DNA of 64,000 nucleotides, taken from positions 167,574,140-167,638,139 of the forward strand of contig NC_089493.1 in NCBI RefSeq assembly GCF_036850765.1, read 5' to 3'. Position numbers and translations under genes: made by a program. Below, one piece after another: positions 44,233 through 55,559 of the stretch. This DNA comes from Saccopteryx bilineata. Taxonomy: Eukaryota > Chordata > Mammalia > Chiroptera > Emballonuridae. Within the stretch, counting starts at the first letter, position 1. Each line of letters starts with the position of its first letter. The notes below the pieces were generated by a model. The model searched no databases and had not been told where the DNA came from. It saw only the letters and a list, made by a program, of their open reading frames with translations.

Positions 44233-46697
44233 ACGGTGGTTCCTTGGAGTTTGTAATGTGCACAGCTTTTTGATGACTAGGTAGCTTCAATACTTTCCAC
44301 CATTTGTTTACTATTTCGTCTTTTTTCCACATGAATTACATGTTCCTAAGCTTCATTCCTTCACTTCTTGGGGCGTGTGTAATAGTATTTATGTACATGG
44401 CACACTCAGCTGGGCAGTTACAGAGAGCCGGACAAAGGAACACGTTATAACCCTGTGGGCGGTTTGGGGAGCCGACAGGGAGGGAGCAGCCCTCTGGGTG
44501 AACTGCCTACCTGATCACTCTAACACCTAAGAAGCAAAGAGGAAGCAGGTACCAGTACCAGTACCAGTACCAATACCGGTACCATGTGGAGAGGGCTCCT
44601 TGACAGGAATGTAGCTGTGACAAAGGGGTCTGGCCAGCCCCAAATGACTCTACAGGGGGCAAGCCAGAGGAATAGACAACCACCGCCATTTTGTTCTCTT
44701 CCCACTCTCCTCCTGCTGGGACCCTGAGCTCCAAGCACCCCCAAACCTGCACTTCCCAAATTGTGAGTTGATTTTAGGAGATTTATGGACAAAGATATTT
44801 TAAAGTTTAATAGTCATGTATTAAAATATACACACACATTAAATACTTGTGTTTATTTATATAATATAAAATTCATTATTTCACAGATGGTTTTTTGGAG
44901 GTATAAGGCTAAATTATATACTTAAGTTTAAAAATGGAATTGATTTGGTGAACTCCAGAGAATAAAGAAAGACAGGTGGCCTGGAGGCGTGGCAAATGGA
45001 CTAACATTTGGGGAAGTGGGTCCCCCTACAGGGAGTTCCCCATAGCATTGACCCTTTGACTTCCTGTAACCCCCCCCCCAAGATAATTATCCTGGGATAT
45101 CAAGGACTCTTGGTCACCACTGCTCACCAGTTTCTGCTTTCCCAAGGTTACAGAGGGCATGCAGGAACTCAACGGGAGGTTGCTGAGGCCCCATCCCAGA
45201 TTCTCCCTCATCTTTCTAATAGGGGAGTCAGGAGAGGAGCCCTGTGTCTGCTTGGGCCCCTCTAGTAATGGCCCACATGCTGGTGGGCGACCACTGAGTC
45301 CCCGTTGCCCTGAAACCAAGCCCTGGGCTGAGGTGCCCCCTACGGTGGGGCCAGAGGGAAGGGAGGAAGAGGAGCTGGGCCCACATTCTGCTCTGGAAGG
45401 AGGACGAGACATACTATCGCCTTACTCCATCTCCCACCTCCTTGGCTGGTGGGGGAACCCCGAAGGATGCTACACAGCTCTCTTTGGTGATCAGCAGCTA
45501 GACACTCTCTCCTTTCCCACCTGGGAAAGTGGACTGAAGGCCTTGCCTCCCCTACCAACGCCCCAATCCCCTCCACCCCCTAGAAGAAGCGGCACTGACG
45601 GGAACCCTGCAGCAGAACAGGCCACTTAGTGCTATCGCATCCTCTCCTCTGGGAGCGTCTGCCCCTCAGAGCAGGCGCAGGCGTGGCCTCTGCAGAGCAT
45701 CTGCGGGAGAAGCCAGAGCCTGTTAGGCAAAAGACAGACTGCATTATGATTTATTATATTACTTAGAGGAGTGGTTTGCCGAAATCTCTTCGGTAAGTGA
45801 CCGTATCCTTTGGAAAATTTTGAACAGGTTGTGGGTTTGGAGCTGTACAGACTTGAACTTCGGGGAAGCTTCCCTGTCCTCAACCCCATAGGTAGAAAGA
45901 CTGGACCTCCTGGTTTGCCTGGAGTGGGCCAAGTTCATGCTTGTCTGACCCCTTTCATTTTGAAGAGTATCTTGGTTTGGGTGATAAATTCTGGTCACCC
46001 TACTTGTGGGGACATGTGACCAGTCTCTAGAAAGAACATAGAATTTGGGGACTGGAAGGGATTTCTAGAAGACTTTTAGTTCATTATGTTGCTGGAAAGC
46101 AACAAGTAGAACCCCCCCACCCACCCCTAACCCCCATCCCCAAACCCTGCCCTTGCCTCTCTCAGCACTCTGGGCCCAGCCCTTTACAGGTGTCTCAGTG
46201 GGAAGATGTTTCTTTCCTCTCCTCCTTCTGCTCAAAATCCTCTGATGAGAGATAAGAAAGCTAAGAAGAGCAGGGACTTCTGGGGGAATGGCGTCCTGTT
46301 CTGATGGAGAGAAACTAACTCACTGGGCTTGAATACAAACAAGCCTAGGAGGCAGCTTATTCTCCTGGTTCCCTTGTGACAAAGGGAGTGAGATCGTGGA
46401 GAACCTGAAGACTGAAGTAGACCAGGGAGTGTGGGGCCTGGAAGTCAGGGCTGCACCCATCCAGAGCCCAGATGGCCTTTAACCATCTCAGCCGGACTGG
46501 CACCTTGCCCGTCGCAGTGCCTGCTAAGGAAGGGTGGGGAGGCCACTGCCAGCTCTTTCTGAGCCTGGACCACTGCCCAGGGCTGTTTGGGGAGTCTCAG
46601 ACTAATTCTTGTTTTCTTCTGTCCCTCACCCCCCACCCCATTGGTCAGGCACTTCCTGGGGAGCAGATAGGGGACCAGAATGGGCATGTCCCAGAAT
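44233..46697. other. Intergenic, unique, with a hexamer repeat
   Basis: No SINE for about 2.4 kb. It contains five or six GTACCA-like hexamers (44549-44584). An open frame of 156 codons at 45159-45629 (and 128 codons minus at 45026-45412) shows no recognisable domain. C-rich stretches lie near 45069 and 46110-46150. Confidence 0.55.
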
Positions 46698-47221
46698 GGG
46701 TTGGGCCACTTAGCGACCCGGGATATTTGTCCTGAAAAATGCATCGTTAGGCAGTTTCATTATTGTGTGAACATCACGGAGTGCACTTACACAAACCTAG
46801 GTGACGTGGCCTGCTAGAACCTTGACTATGTGGTCCAGCCTGCTGCTCCTAGGCTACGAGCCTATACAGCACACCACTGTACTGAATAACACAATGTAAA
46901 TGTTTTTGTATCTCAACCTATCTAAACCTAGAAAAGATACAGTAAAAAATGGTACACCTCTACAGGACATTTACCGTGAATGGAGCTCGCAGGATGGGAA
47001 GCTATTCTAGGTGAGTCAGTGAGTGAATGTGAGGGCTAGGACATTCCTGTCCACTACTGTAGACTTTATACACACTGTGCACTTAGGCTACTCTGCATTT
47101 ATAAAGCAGCGTGAGATTAAACCAAACACCAGAGAAAATGACGCTATCAGGAGACACAATAAACATGAGATGTGCGAGGCTGCCGCCAGCGTAAGGGCAA
47201 GCAAGTAAATTTTACAGCAAA

Positions 47222-47230
47222 CTTTCTTTC

Positions 47231-47318
<88 letters not shown>

Positions 47319-47320
47319 TC
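47222..47320. repeat. CTTT microsatellite (about 100 bp)
   Basis: About 24 CTTT units, nearly pure. It probably grew from the tail of the adjoining reverse C-type SINE. Its homopurine/homopyrimidine nature can form triplex DNA. Confidence 0.95.
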
Positions 47321-47324
47321 AAAG

Positions 47325-47469
47325 ATTTTGTAAAGGAGACAGAAGAGTGGGGAGGAGCAGGAAGCATCAACTCCCATATGTGCCTTGACCAGACAAGTGC
47401 AGGGTTTTGAACGAGCGACTTCAGTGTTCCAGTTAACACTTTATCCACTGTGCCATCACAGGTCAGGCC
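47325..47469 (-). mobile_element. C-type SINE
   Basis: CTCCCATATGTGCCTTGACC, GGGTTTTGAACGAGCGAC, and CCATCACAGGTCAGGCC head. Flanks CAAACTTTCTTTC and CAAACTTTTCTTTC. Confidence 0.88.
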
Positions 47470-47489
47470 AAACTTTTCTTTCTTTTTTT

Positions 47490-47818
47490 TTTTTTTTACA
47501 GAGACAGAGAGAGAGTCAGAGAGAAGGATAGTTAGGGACAGACAGACAGGAACGGAGAGAGATGAGAAGCATCAATCATCAGTTTTTTGTTGCGACACCT
47601 TAGCTGTTCATTGATTGCTTTCTCATATGTGCCTTGACCGCGGACCTTCAGCAGACCGAGTAACCCCTTGCCCAAGCCAGCGACCTTGGGTCCAAGCTGG
47701 TGAGCTTTGCTCAAACCAGATGAGCCCGTGCTCAAGCTGGTGACCTCGGGGTCTTGAAACTGGGTCCTCCGTATCCCAGTCCGAAGTTCTATCCACTGCG
47801 CCACCGCCTGGTCAGGCT
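47490..47818 (-). mobile_element. RHIN-1-like SINE inserted beside the C-type SINE
   Basis: TTTTTTTACAGAGACAGAG to CGCCACCGCCTGGTCAGGC. AAACTTTTCTTT lies on both sides. It used the same target as its neighbour. Confidence 0.92.
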
Positions 47819-48150
47819 AAACTTTTCTTTTTAATAAGTAGGAAGAGTACACTCTAAAATAATGATGAAATGTAGTAAATACATAAATCAGAAACAGTTG
47901 TTTATTAACATTACCAAGCGTTACGTGCTGCACGTAAAGTAGGTGTGTACGTGTATACGACTGGCAGGGCTGGAGGTTTGCTTACACCAGCATCGCCACA
48001 AACTCACAAGTAATGCATCGTGCTACCATGTTGTGATGGTGAAGAGGTCACTAGGCAAGAGGAATATTTCTTCTTCCTTCTAATCTTGTAGGACCACCAT
48101 TGTATATATGTGTCCCGTTGTTGACCAAATGGCGTTATATGGCGTGTGAC

Positions 48151-50284
48151 CACATGAGGGGCTGGAAGGACAACGGCACTGAGTCCTGACCGTCTCGTGT
48201 GGGCAGTGGGTTTGTGCACAGTGTTCTAAGCTGAGGACACAGAGAAGAGGTGGCTGTTCCGCCTTCGGGAAAGGGGGGGGGACTGCAGGAAGGAGCAGCA
48301 TGTGAGCACAGTCTTGAGGTCGAAGCAGCCTTTCCATGGCCGGCCGGATGGGAAGGGCTTTCTAGGCCAAGGAAAGTGCTTGCACGTGCGCCCGAGGTGT
48401 TTGAGAATTGGATACAGTTCTGTGGGCTTGGGAGCGGGTGCAGTGGGAGAGGCAGTGCTGTGAGGCGGGCACGAAAGCCCTCTGGAGTCTCAGACAGGCT
48501 GAGCGAGCCTGGCATGTTACTTCACTTCTCTCAGCCATGGTTTATTTATCTGTATAATGGGGATAACGTGACCCATGTCATAGGGTTCGTGAGAATTAAA
48601 GGATATACTAGATGTAAACCAGTCAGCATGGTGTCTGGCAAAGACATGCTAACAAAATGTAAATTACTGGCACAATTTCTACTACTACTAATAAAGGTGG
48701 GCTGTTCTTTTCTAAAATATATGGCTTGAGTCACAGGAGTGAGCTGGCAGTGGTCCACTCCCAAAGCAGATCTGGCCTCTTGATTTCATTTAGGTACATG
48801 CTCTCTGGTACAGGATGCGAATGGAAGGAAACGCATCTGGCTGGCGTGCTCGGGGACCTGCTGCTGTCTGTCTCTGACAGTTCCATCAGGTCAGCAGTGT
48901 GCATCTTGACATCAGTAAATGCATTTATGAATTACTTTTTATTCCACAGATTTTTATTGCGGACCTGCTCTGTGTCAGGTCCTGCGTCCAATGTCTTAGT
49001 CAGAATATGTGGGTAAAGGTGATAGAGAGGCAGAGAGAGGAGAGGAAAAACTCAGTTCTTTCAAAGACTGATTTTTATAAAATCAGAAGAAGTATATGTG
49101 GAGGCCATAATTTAGCCGCTTTTTGTTACCCTGTACTGGAAACTTGGAGAGGGGGAACAAGATGCCTTTCTATGTGTCTCTTTCATTGACATGTGAGTGT
49201 CTCAGGAGTAACCACTGTGGGGATCAGATCACATGGGTCATTTGGTGGCAGATATTTATTGAGCACCTACTATGTGCCAAGCACCCTTCTATGCACTAGC
49301 TGTTTAAATGGTCTTTGAGATATAAAGAGCTCTTTCCCTGTCAAATAGACTATGAAAGAGAAAGGTAGAAAACCCTGGGACCGTGATGGAATCAAATGCT
49401 AACCTGGAGTGATGGGTGGGGAAAGGCTCTGTGTGTGTGTGTCTGTGTGTCTGTCTGCTCCTGTTTGTCAATGCTGTCTCTCTGGGACTTGACTCTCCCT
49501 TCCAGGATATCACATTTCACCGTGGGGTGGGTGGGTGGGTGGGAGGTGTTTCATTCTGTGTGTGGAAGGAGCATCTACTTACTCTTCCTTTACTCTTCCT
49601 TTACTCTTCCTTTACATACTTAAAATCAATCTCTATTGAGGCAGTTTATCCCCGTGTATTTCACTGGAGGAAATGGCTGCTTCAACATGTTGAGGAGACT
49701 AAAGAGTAATGAAATTAATTTAATAGTGGCCAAAGCCATCATGTTTGAGTACTTACAATGTTCTAGCGAACAAGTGCTTTTCATACATCATCTCAACTAA
49801 TCCTCGCAACAACCCTGTCGGATCTGTACTACCATCCCCATTTCATAGACAAGAAAAGCTGAGACCAAGAGAATGGGTGAGTGACCAAGCCTTGGTCACA
49901 TAGCCAGTAAGTAGGAGAGCTGGGAGTTGAACCCATCTCTCAGGCTTCAGGTGCCTTCACCCATACACTATCCTGGTGAAGAGGTGAACTTGACCTTCTC
50001 CTTGACCTTCTTCTTCCATTCTTTTCCTTTCCCTTCCTTCACTCTCCTTTCCTCCCTTTTTCTCTTTCTCAATGACTGTTCCATTAACCAAAACAGGATT
50101 AGAAAACCCAGATGCGCTTTCTCTAGCAGTGGGGCTTTTTGTAGCAAGGCATCGCCCCTGGAGCTGCAAGGGTTAACTCTGGCCTGGTGCTTGGGGATGG
50201 ATGCCTTGGCCTTGGGAGGCGGCTATTAGTCCTCCTTTCTAATTAAAAATCACCACCACTGGCTTTCATCCCCTGCTAACTAGA

Positions 50285-50287
<3 letters not shown>
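48151..50287. other. Intergenic with MIR relics
   Basis: A plus MIR at about 48510-48660 (ATGGTTTATTTATCTGTATA, TAATGGGGATAACGTG), a reverse fragment at 49248-49297 (TATTTATTGAGCACCTACTA), and a reverse MIR at 49735-49970 (ATCCCCATTTCATAGACAAG, CATAGCCAGTAAGTAGGAG). It also holds a GGGT run (49523-49545) and an 11-bp tandem repeat of ACTCTTCCTTT (49577-49615). No gene. Confidence 0.7.
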
Positions 50288-50328
<41 letters not shown>

Positions 50329-50342
50329 CGCGCGCGCGCGCA
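50288..50342. repeat. TG/CG alternating tract (Z-DNA candidate)
   Basis: About 16 TG units run directly into about 11 CG units and a CA end: 55 bp of unbroken purine-pyrimidine alternation. Confidence 0.95.
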
Positions 50343-51329
50343 CAGCTCTTTATCTTCATTTCCTGTTTCATATTTAATTCGGCGTTTTTTCCAGTTTGTG
50401 GATGTGGACCACGTGTAAGTTTGGGATGTGGTCTGTTAGTAATCATTCCTGCATTTTGGAGCTGCCTTGCTCCCATGGAGCCCCACCAAAGGCTTGTGAA
50501 TCCTAATCTTCCTGCCTCATACAAGTTGCTTTGTCCCGATCACCCTGGTTTCTGAAGGGACTGCCTTTGGGGCACTGGTTTTGCCTTGCAGGTTGCTTTC
50601 TGCGAGGTCTGGGATGGTTCTTGTAGGGAGAGGGGGTAGCACAGAACCTGGGCTAGGGGTTCATGTAGAGACTGAAGGCCCCGGGAAAGGTAACCCTCAT
50701 CCATGGTCAGCTGGGTTGGGGGGAGGGACTGGGCTCCGGACCTTTGTTCTTCATCAGGGCTGGAGAGAGTCATGGTGAATATTATATATACATTCACTTT
50801 CTGACCTTTTGCTGAGGTCTGGGGCCCAAACCAACTGGGCTGGACTCTCAGGCAGCTCAGCAGAGTAGGCTCCCCGAACCCTATCATGGAATGTGGAGCT
50901 GAGGCCATGGGAGAGAATGATGGCCCTGGGGACTAGGGAAGCGCCTCCTTCTCATCACTTCCTCCTCATCCGAGCAGTGGGTCCGATGAGACGGGTGGAA
51001 ACTCCAATGAACTTGAAGAGTCCTTGGTACCCCTCTGCATGCCTTGGGTGAGAGTGGGGTTCAGAGCTGCCGCCCAGGGCCTGCCCAGCAAACACCCTGT
51101 TCTCCCTGGTGGGAACAGATCTCATCCTGCTGACTTGAGCTTCAACACTCTCCTGGCGGTTTCTGAGCCACTGAAATGTTTTGTTATTAGACTCTGATTG
51201 CTAAGGATTATCTCATGTATAGAATAAAAATAAATAAATTGTAGAATAAAAGCCGGAAGGAAAGCTTACTAGTCAGTCTAGTCTGAGAGGGACAGGACCT
51301 GGGGTCCTTTGAGACTTAGAATGTGCTTG
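50343..51329. other. Intergenic, no recognised element
   Basis: Unique, GC-moderate. Open frames of up to 122 codons are unsupported. Confidence 0.5.
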
Positions 51330-51733
51330 TGGCCCTGGCTGGTTGACTCAGTGGTAGAGCGTCGGCCTGGTGTGCAGAAGTCCCGGGTTCGATTCCCAGC
51401 CAGGGCACACAGGAGAAGCGCATCTGCTTCTCCACCCCTCCCCCTCTCCTTCCCCTCTGTCTCTCTCTCCCCCTCCCGCAGCGAGGCTCCATTGGAGCAA
51501 AGATGGCCCGGGTGCTGGGGATGGCTCCTTGGCCTCTGCCCCAAGCGCTAGAGTGGCTCTGGTCGCAACAGAGCGACGCCCTGGAGGGGCAGAGCATTGC
51601 CCCCTGGTGGGCAGAGCATCGCCCCTGGTGGGCATGCTGGGTGGATCCCGGTCGGGGGCATGCGGGAGTCTGTCTGACTGTCTCTCCCTGTTTCCAGCTT
51701 CAGAAAAGTACAAAAAAAAAAAAAAAAAAAAAG
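51330..51733 (+). mobile_element. B-type SINE
   Basis: GGCCCTGGCTGGTTGACTCA head, GGTTCGATTCC box B, ATTGCCCCCTGGTGGGC and a long A-tail. AGAATGTGCTTG flanks both ends. Confidence 0.93.
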
Positions 51734-53289
51734 AATGTGCTTGGGGTGGGGGGCGGAAGAGAGAGTCTTGGACCCCTGACGCTACACAGTGCATACATGC
51801 ATTTTGTATGGTGTGCATACATACATTTTGTAGGGAGAGGGTCCATGGCTTTCGTGAAATTCCCAAAGAGTTTGGGACTTCCAGATTTCAGAAATATTGC
51901 TCTAATCACCTTACCAAAAAATTCTGTAGAAAAAGTCCCAGCAGAATTTAGTAGGGGGTGGGAGTCAGAGGGCACAGAGGGCACTGGGCAGGTCTAAGCA
52001 CTTCTAGATCTCATACTTTTTAGTTAACTTTTGGTGTTGGGAGGGGGACGCTCTTAGAAGCGTGGAAATAAGTAGTTTATATTTCTTTTCAGACAAGAGT
52101 AATCCGTTTTTATTATTTGCTCTTAGCTTTGAGGATATACAGTGAGGAGTCTCAAGTATAAAGAATTATAGCCAGCCCAGACGCCTGACTTTGAACAATT
52201 CATTATAAGAGTACAGTTCCTTTTATCACAATATTCTTATCTTCTGTTTGTTTCTGAGCTGAACAGAAATGCCCTAAGCTACACCCCAGCTGTAGAGTTT
52301 CTAGACCAAAGGCTACTGTTTTCTTCCTGCAGGAACCATGGGGTGTTTGGGGGTTAAAAGGCCTGGGCCAGCCATGTGTGTTTAAAAAACAAGGCTGATT
52401 CCGCAGCCAGTGGCTCCAGCCTGACTCCATCCTGCTGTTAATGGAGGACAGAGGACCACTTATAGCTTCCTCTTCACCCCATAACAAATAACCCCGTGGT
52501 CCCCGAGGCCTTCCTGAGCCCCCACCCCTACCGCCCTCCCTGTGGTGGCAGCAGCAGGCCTGTTCTGAGTCTGGTTTCTCAGCAGGGCCCTGAGGTCAGC
52601 CCCACAAAGTGTCAGCCTAGCTCCTCCCTGTGATGAGGCCCTAACTAACTAGGTTAGCAGGGTGGCGAGCAGGTTTGCCTTGCCTCTGTCTTGTCTTCAG
52701 CCACTCCAGAGCCTCCTGGGCAGGGTGGAGCCCTGTCCTGCCAACAAACCTTGGTTCAGCTTTGAGCATAGGCTCCTATGCCACCTCTTCTGGGAAGTCT
52801 TCCATGACTGCTCTAGCCCAAGTGTGTTGCCTCTTTGTTGCATTCATTTAACACATCTTTGTCATCTAGCCTTTTCAAAAATCCTTCATCACAATGGACA
52901 TACACAATGGAGTGCAGTTGTTGCATCCAGCAGTGCCTCTTACTTAAACTGTGTGAATTCTTTTCTCCTTGGGCAGGGCCTGGTCTCACCTGAAAGGGCT
53001 TCTGGGCTTTGGAGTGGGACCCAGCTGAGTTCAAACATTGGTCCTGTCAGTCAGTGGGTGACATTTGTAAAGCTGCCTATCTATTCTGGACCGGAGTGTC
53101 TACATTATGAAATAGGAAAAATAATGCCCATCTGCTCAGGTTGTTGTGAAAATTAGAAGTACCACGGGCATTGTCTGGTTTATCATAGGTACTCAGCGAA
53201 ATGACATAAAATGAGACTGGACTCATCCCAAATTCCCAGGAAGTCAGTGGACTGGGTTGAAAAGCCTTAGAAATCCATTTGTTGTCTTT
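51734..53289. other. Intergenic with L2-like and MIR-like relics
   Basis: 52770-52870 (TCTGGGAAGTCTTCCATGAC) resembles an L2 3' end. 52990-53205 (TGGAGTGGGACCCAGCTGAG, TCAGGTTGTTGTGAAAATTA) resembles a plus MIR. The rest is unique. Confidence 0.6.
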
Positions 53290-53556
53290 TATTAGATTAT
53301 CAAACTAATACATGAATATATGCTTATTACAAAAAAAAAAATCGAACAATGCAGAAATAAAAAACTAGAAGTTTCTGCATCCTTCTTTGCTCCCTAAATC
53401 ATCTTTCTCCTAGAAGAGAGTACTATTAATGGTTTGGTGTGTATGTATTTATCTAAGTAATATATGTATTTTACATAAAATTATACTGGGCGTATTGTTC
53501 TGAAATTTGCTTTCATTAATGTATCCTGTCACTGCTTTCGGATTTACTTTAATCTT
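53290..53556 (+). mobile_element. Old L1 relic, left part
   Basis: AT-rich L1-like sequence (TTACATAAAATTATACTGGG, AATTTGCTTTCATTAATG) interrupted by the CNN2 retrocopy. It resumes at 55074 with AGCTGCACAGCATTCTTGCA and GGACCATAATTTAGGTAACC. Confidence 0.6.
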
Positions 53557-55059
53557 TATTTTTCTTTAAAAAGGTTTTTATTGCCTTCAGTCCACAGTTG
53601 GTATGTCACATTTTCTGTTGGTCCCAGCTCTCCTGGGTGGGGCTGGTCGCAGGGAGGGCCTCCTGGGGGGTGGTCATTGTGCAGTACTTGAGGGGGTCTG
53701 GCTTTGCCTCAATCACTCAGAACTCCATTATCCTGTCTGGGCCTCAGTTTCCTCACTGGGCCCCTGGGAGGGTCCTGGGGAAATCCAGGGTCTCATGATG
53801 CCTAAAATATCTGGGGACTGTGGCCGGGCCCTCTTCCAGGGGACTTCCTTCTGAGCACCCCCTCCACCATCCCTACCCTGCTTGCCCCTCCAAAAAATTA
53901 CTTTTGTTAAAACTGCCTGAAACTTCTGTTAGTACAGAAACCACAAACTGATCAGGAGAGAAAAGGGAAGAGGAGCAGAAGTAACCAGAAGCCATTTGGG
54001 GCCAGTTTGTCTTCCTGTACTGGTTTCTCCCCCACACCCAAAGCTTGGCCTACAGCCTGCTGGGAAATCTGCCGCCTGAATGTGCCCTGGCAGGGACCCC
54101 CACCCCACATATATCTGGATCTGGCCTTCACAGACCCTGAGCTGGAAGCGCTTGAACACAAGATGAAAACACAGAAAACCCCCAAATCCCAGAAGGGGAG
54201 ATGAGGGAGGGGGCACCCCACAAGGGTAGCCTCAGTAACCTGCCTACTCTTGGTAGGTCTCTGGGGCCCTCCCTGGGCTTGGGCAGTCTCAGGCTGACCC
54301 TGGAGCCCCATCAGCCACTGGGCTCTGTGGGCAGTACTTGGGGTTTATCTGGTGGCCCAGGCCAAAGACTTGTTGCTCCGGTTGGCATCCTTGTATGTAG
54401 CCCATCTGCAGAGACATGGAGGAATTGTCACATTTCTAAGTTAAGCCCCCAGCTTGGTGTCATAGATGTGCTGCCTGGTCCCGGAAGCTGTCATACCCAC
54501 CTGGCTGGCACACTTGTTGGTGCCCATCTGGAGCCCTGTGACACTCTGACCCACCTTCATGGTGGCATCATCCAAGTTCTGCTCCTGCTTCTCTGAGTAC
54601 GTGGTACTGATGTCCACGCCACTTGGCAGCCCCGCTGTCTCGGCCTTCCCTGCCGGAGCCGGAGGGGCCCTGCACCTGGGTCACCTTCCCACTCTCCAGT
54701 GGGTTACTGGCCTCGAGCAGGCCTACAGAGTTCATGCCGTGGCTGACCATGGCCTTGATGAAGTTGGAGAGGTTTTCTAGCTGGTGCCAATTTTGCATGG
54801 AGTGGTTGATCTTTGAGACCGAGCCTGGCTGCAGCTTATTCATGAGTGTACACAGGATAATTCTGTCCTTCAGACCCTTTTGGAGGTTGGGATTAATAGA
54901 TGGCCTGTGGGTCTCTCGACCCAGCTGGACAGGAGTCAGTCCCTGACCTTGGCCGAAAGCCCGTATGAGGGCCCCTTGTTGAACTGTGTGGAGCTCATGC
55001 AGTGGAGGCGGTGCCCGCAGGACGGCCGGCCTGGCAGGTGCGTGGCAGGGGACCTCCAG
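53557..55059 (-). pseudogene. CNN2: Processed pseudogene of calponin-2
   Basis: A 1.5-kb intronless copy of CNN2 mRNA on the minus strand. CNN2 is an actin-binding cytoskeletal protein with one CH domain and three calponin repeats (known). The start near 54995 reads MSSTQFNKGPSYGLSAKV. At 54843-54670 a CH-domain piece reads MNKLQPGSVSKINHSMQNWH, QLENLSNFIKAMVS and then ESGKVTQVQ, matching CNN2 rather than CNN1 or CNN3. A repeat follows as TGLQMGTNKCASQVGM and HIYDTKLG. An N-terminal stretch is deleted, frames shift, and a stop follows the repeat. Parts of repeats 1 and 2 are fused, so one repeat is lost. An AATAAA (minus, 53577-53582) precedes a degraded A-rich tail. TTTACTTTAATCTT (53543-53556) and TTTACTTCAGTCTT (55060-55073) are the target duplication. 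Confidence 0.92.
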
Positions 55060-55073
55060 TTTACTTCAGTCTT

Positions 55074-55291
55074 CTCAATAGCTGCACAGCATTCTTGCAA
55101 TGGCTGGACCATAATTTAGGTAACCATTCTCCTAGTGATGGCCTTTTGTTTCCAGTTTTTCTCTATTTTGTACAACAGGGCAGTGTATCCATTTGTTTTT
55201 GTTATCGATTGCTCAGGAACAAAGCCCTCAAAACTTAGTGGCTTACGATGATGTATCGTTGTTTCTTATGTTTCTGAGGATTGCCTTAGGG
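55074..55291 (+). mobile_element. Old L1 relic, right part
   Basis: CTGCACAGCATTCTTGCAAT, GGACCATAATTTAGGTAACC and CCAGTTTTTCTCTATTTTG match the order of mammalian L1 3' sequence and continue the left part before the retrocopy. The last about 90 bases before the hAT element are less clear. Confidence 0.6.
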
Positions 55292-55559
55292 CAGTGATTT
55301 TCAACCCTTTTCATCTCACGGCACACATAAACTAATTACTAAAATTCTGCGACACATCAAAATATATATTTTTTGCTGATATAACAAAAATAAAAAAGGT
55401 ATAATTTTGATTCATTTACACTGGCCAGTTATTGTTGTGTTGGTTATTGTCATTGCTTTTTTTATGGCAATCTAAAGCAAAAGAGGTTCGTGCCCCTGAT
55501 TAAATAGTCAGGTGTTGCACATTTTAAAAATTACTGGGGCACAGCAGTGAAAACCGCTG
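55292..55559 (+). mobile_element. Non-autonomous hAT-type transposon (268 bp), third family
   Basis: CAGTGATTTTCAACCC at the left and a CAGTGAAAACCGCTG right end. Flanking 8-mers CCTTAGGG and CCTTAGTG agree at 7 of 8. Interior AT-rich, with CTCACGGCACACATAAACTA and GGGGCACAGCAGTG. Confidence 0.85.

Larger units (their letters stand above)
46698..48150. mobile_element. MER2/Tigger-like DNA transposon interrupted by SINEs
   Basis: Left part GCCACTTAGCGACCCGGGAT and GAAAAATGCATCGTTAGGC, followed by CTAGGCTACGAGCCTATACA and a CCTATCTAAACCTAGAAAAG series. Right part GTAGGACCACCATTGTATAT, GTTGTTGACCAAATGGCG and TTATATGGCGTGTGACC. These resemble the two ends of the mammalian MER2/Tigger family as I remember it. 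The block 47217-47820 is later insertion. No transposase frame remains. Confidence 0.75.

Noticed and set aside
45159..45629. 156-codon Pro-rich open frame
   Set aside because: GC-rich, low-complexity Pro/Gly/Glu composition with an overlapping minus-strand frame. I recognise no family.
47222..47320. CRISPR-like or satellite array
   Set aside because: It is a simple CTTT microsatellite with no spacers. The window is vertebrate nuclear DNA and has no CRISPR array.
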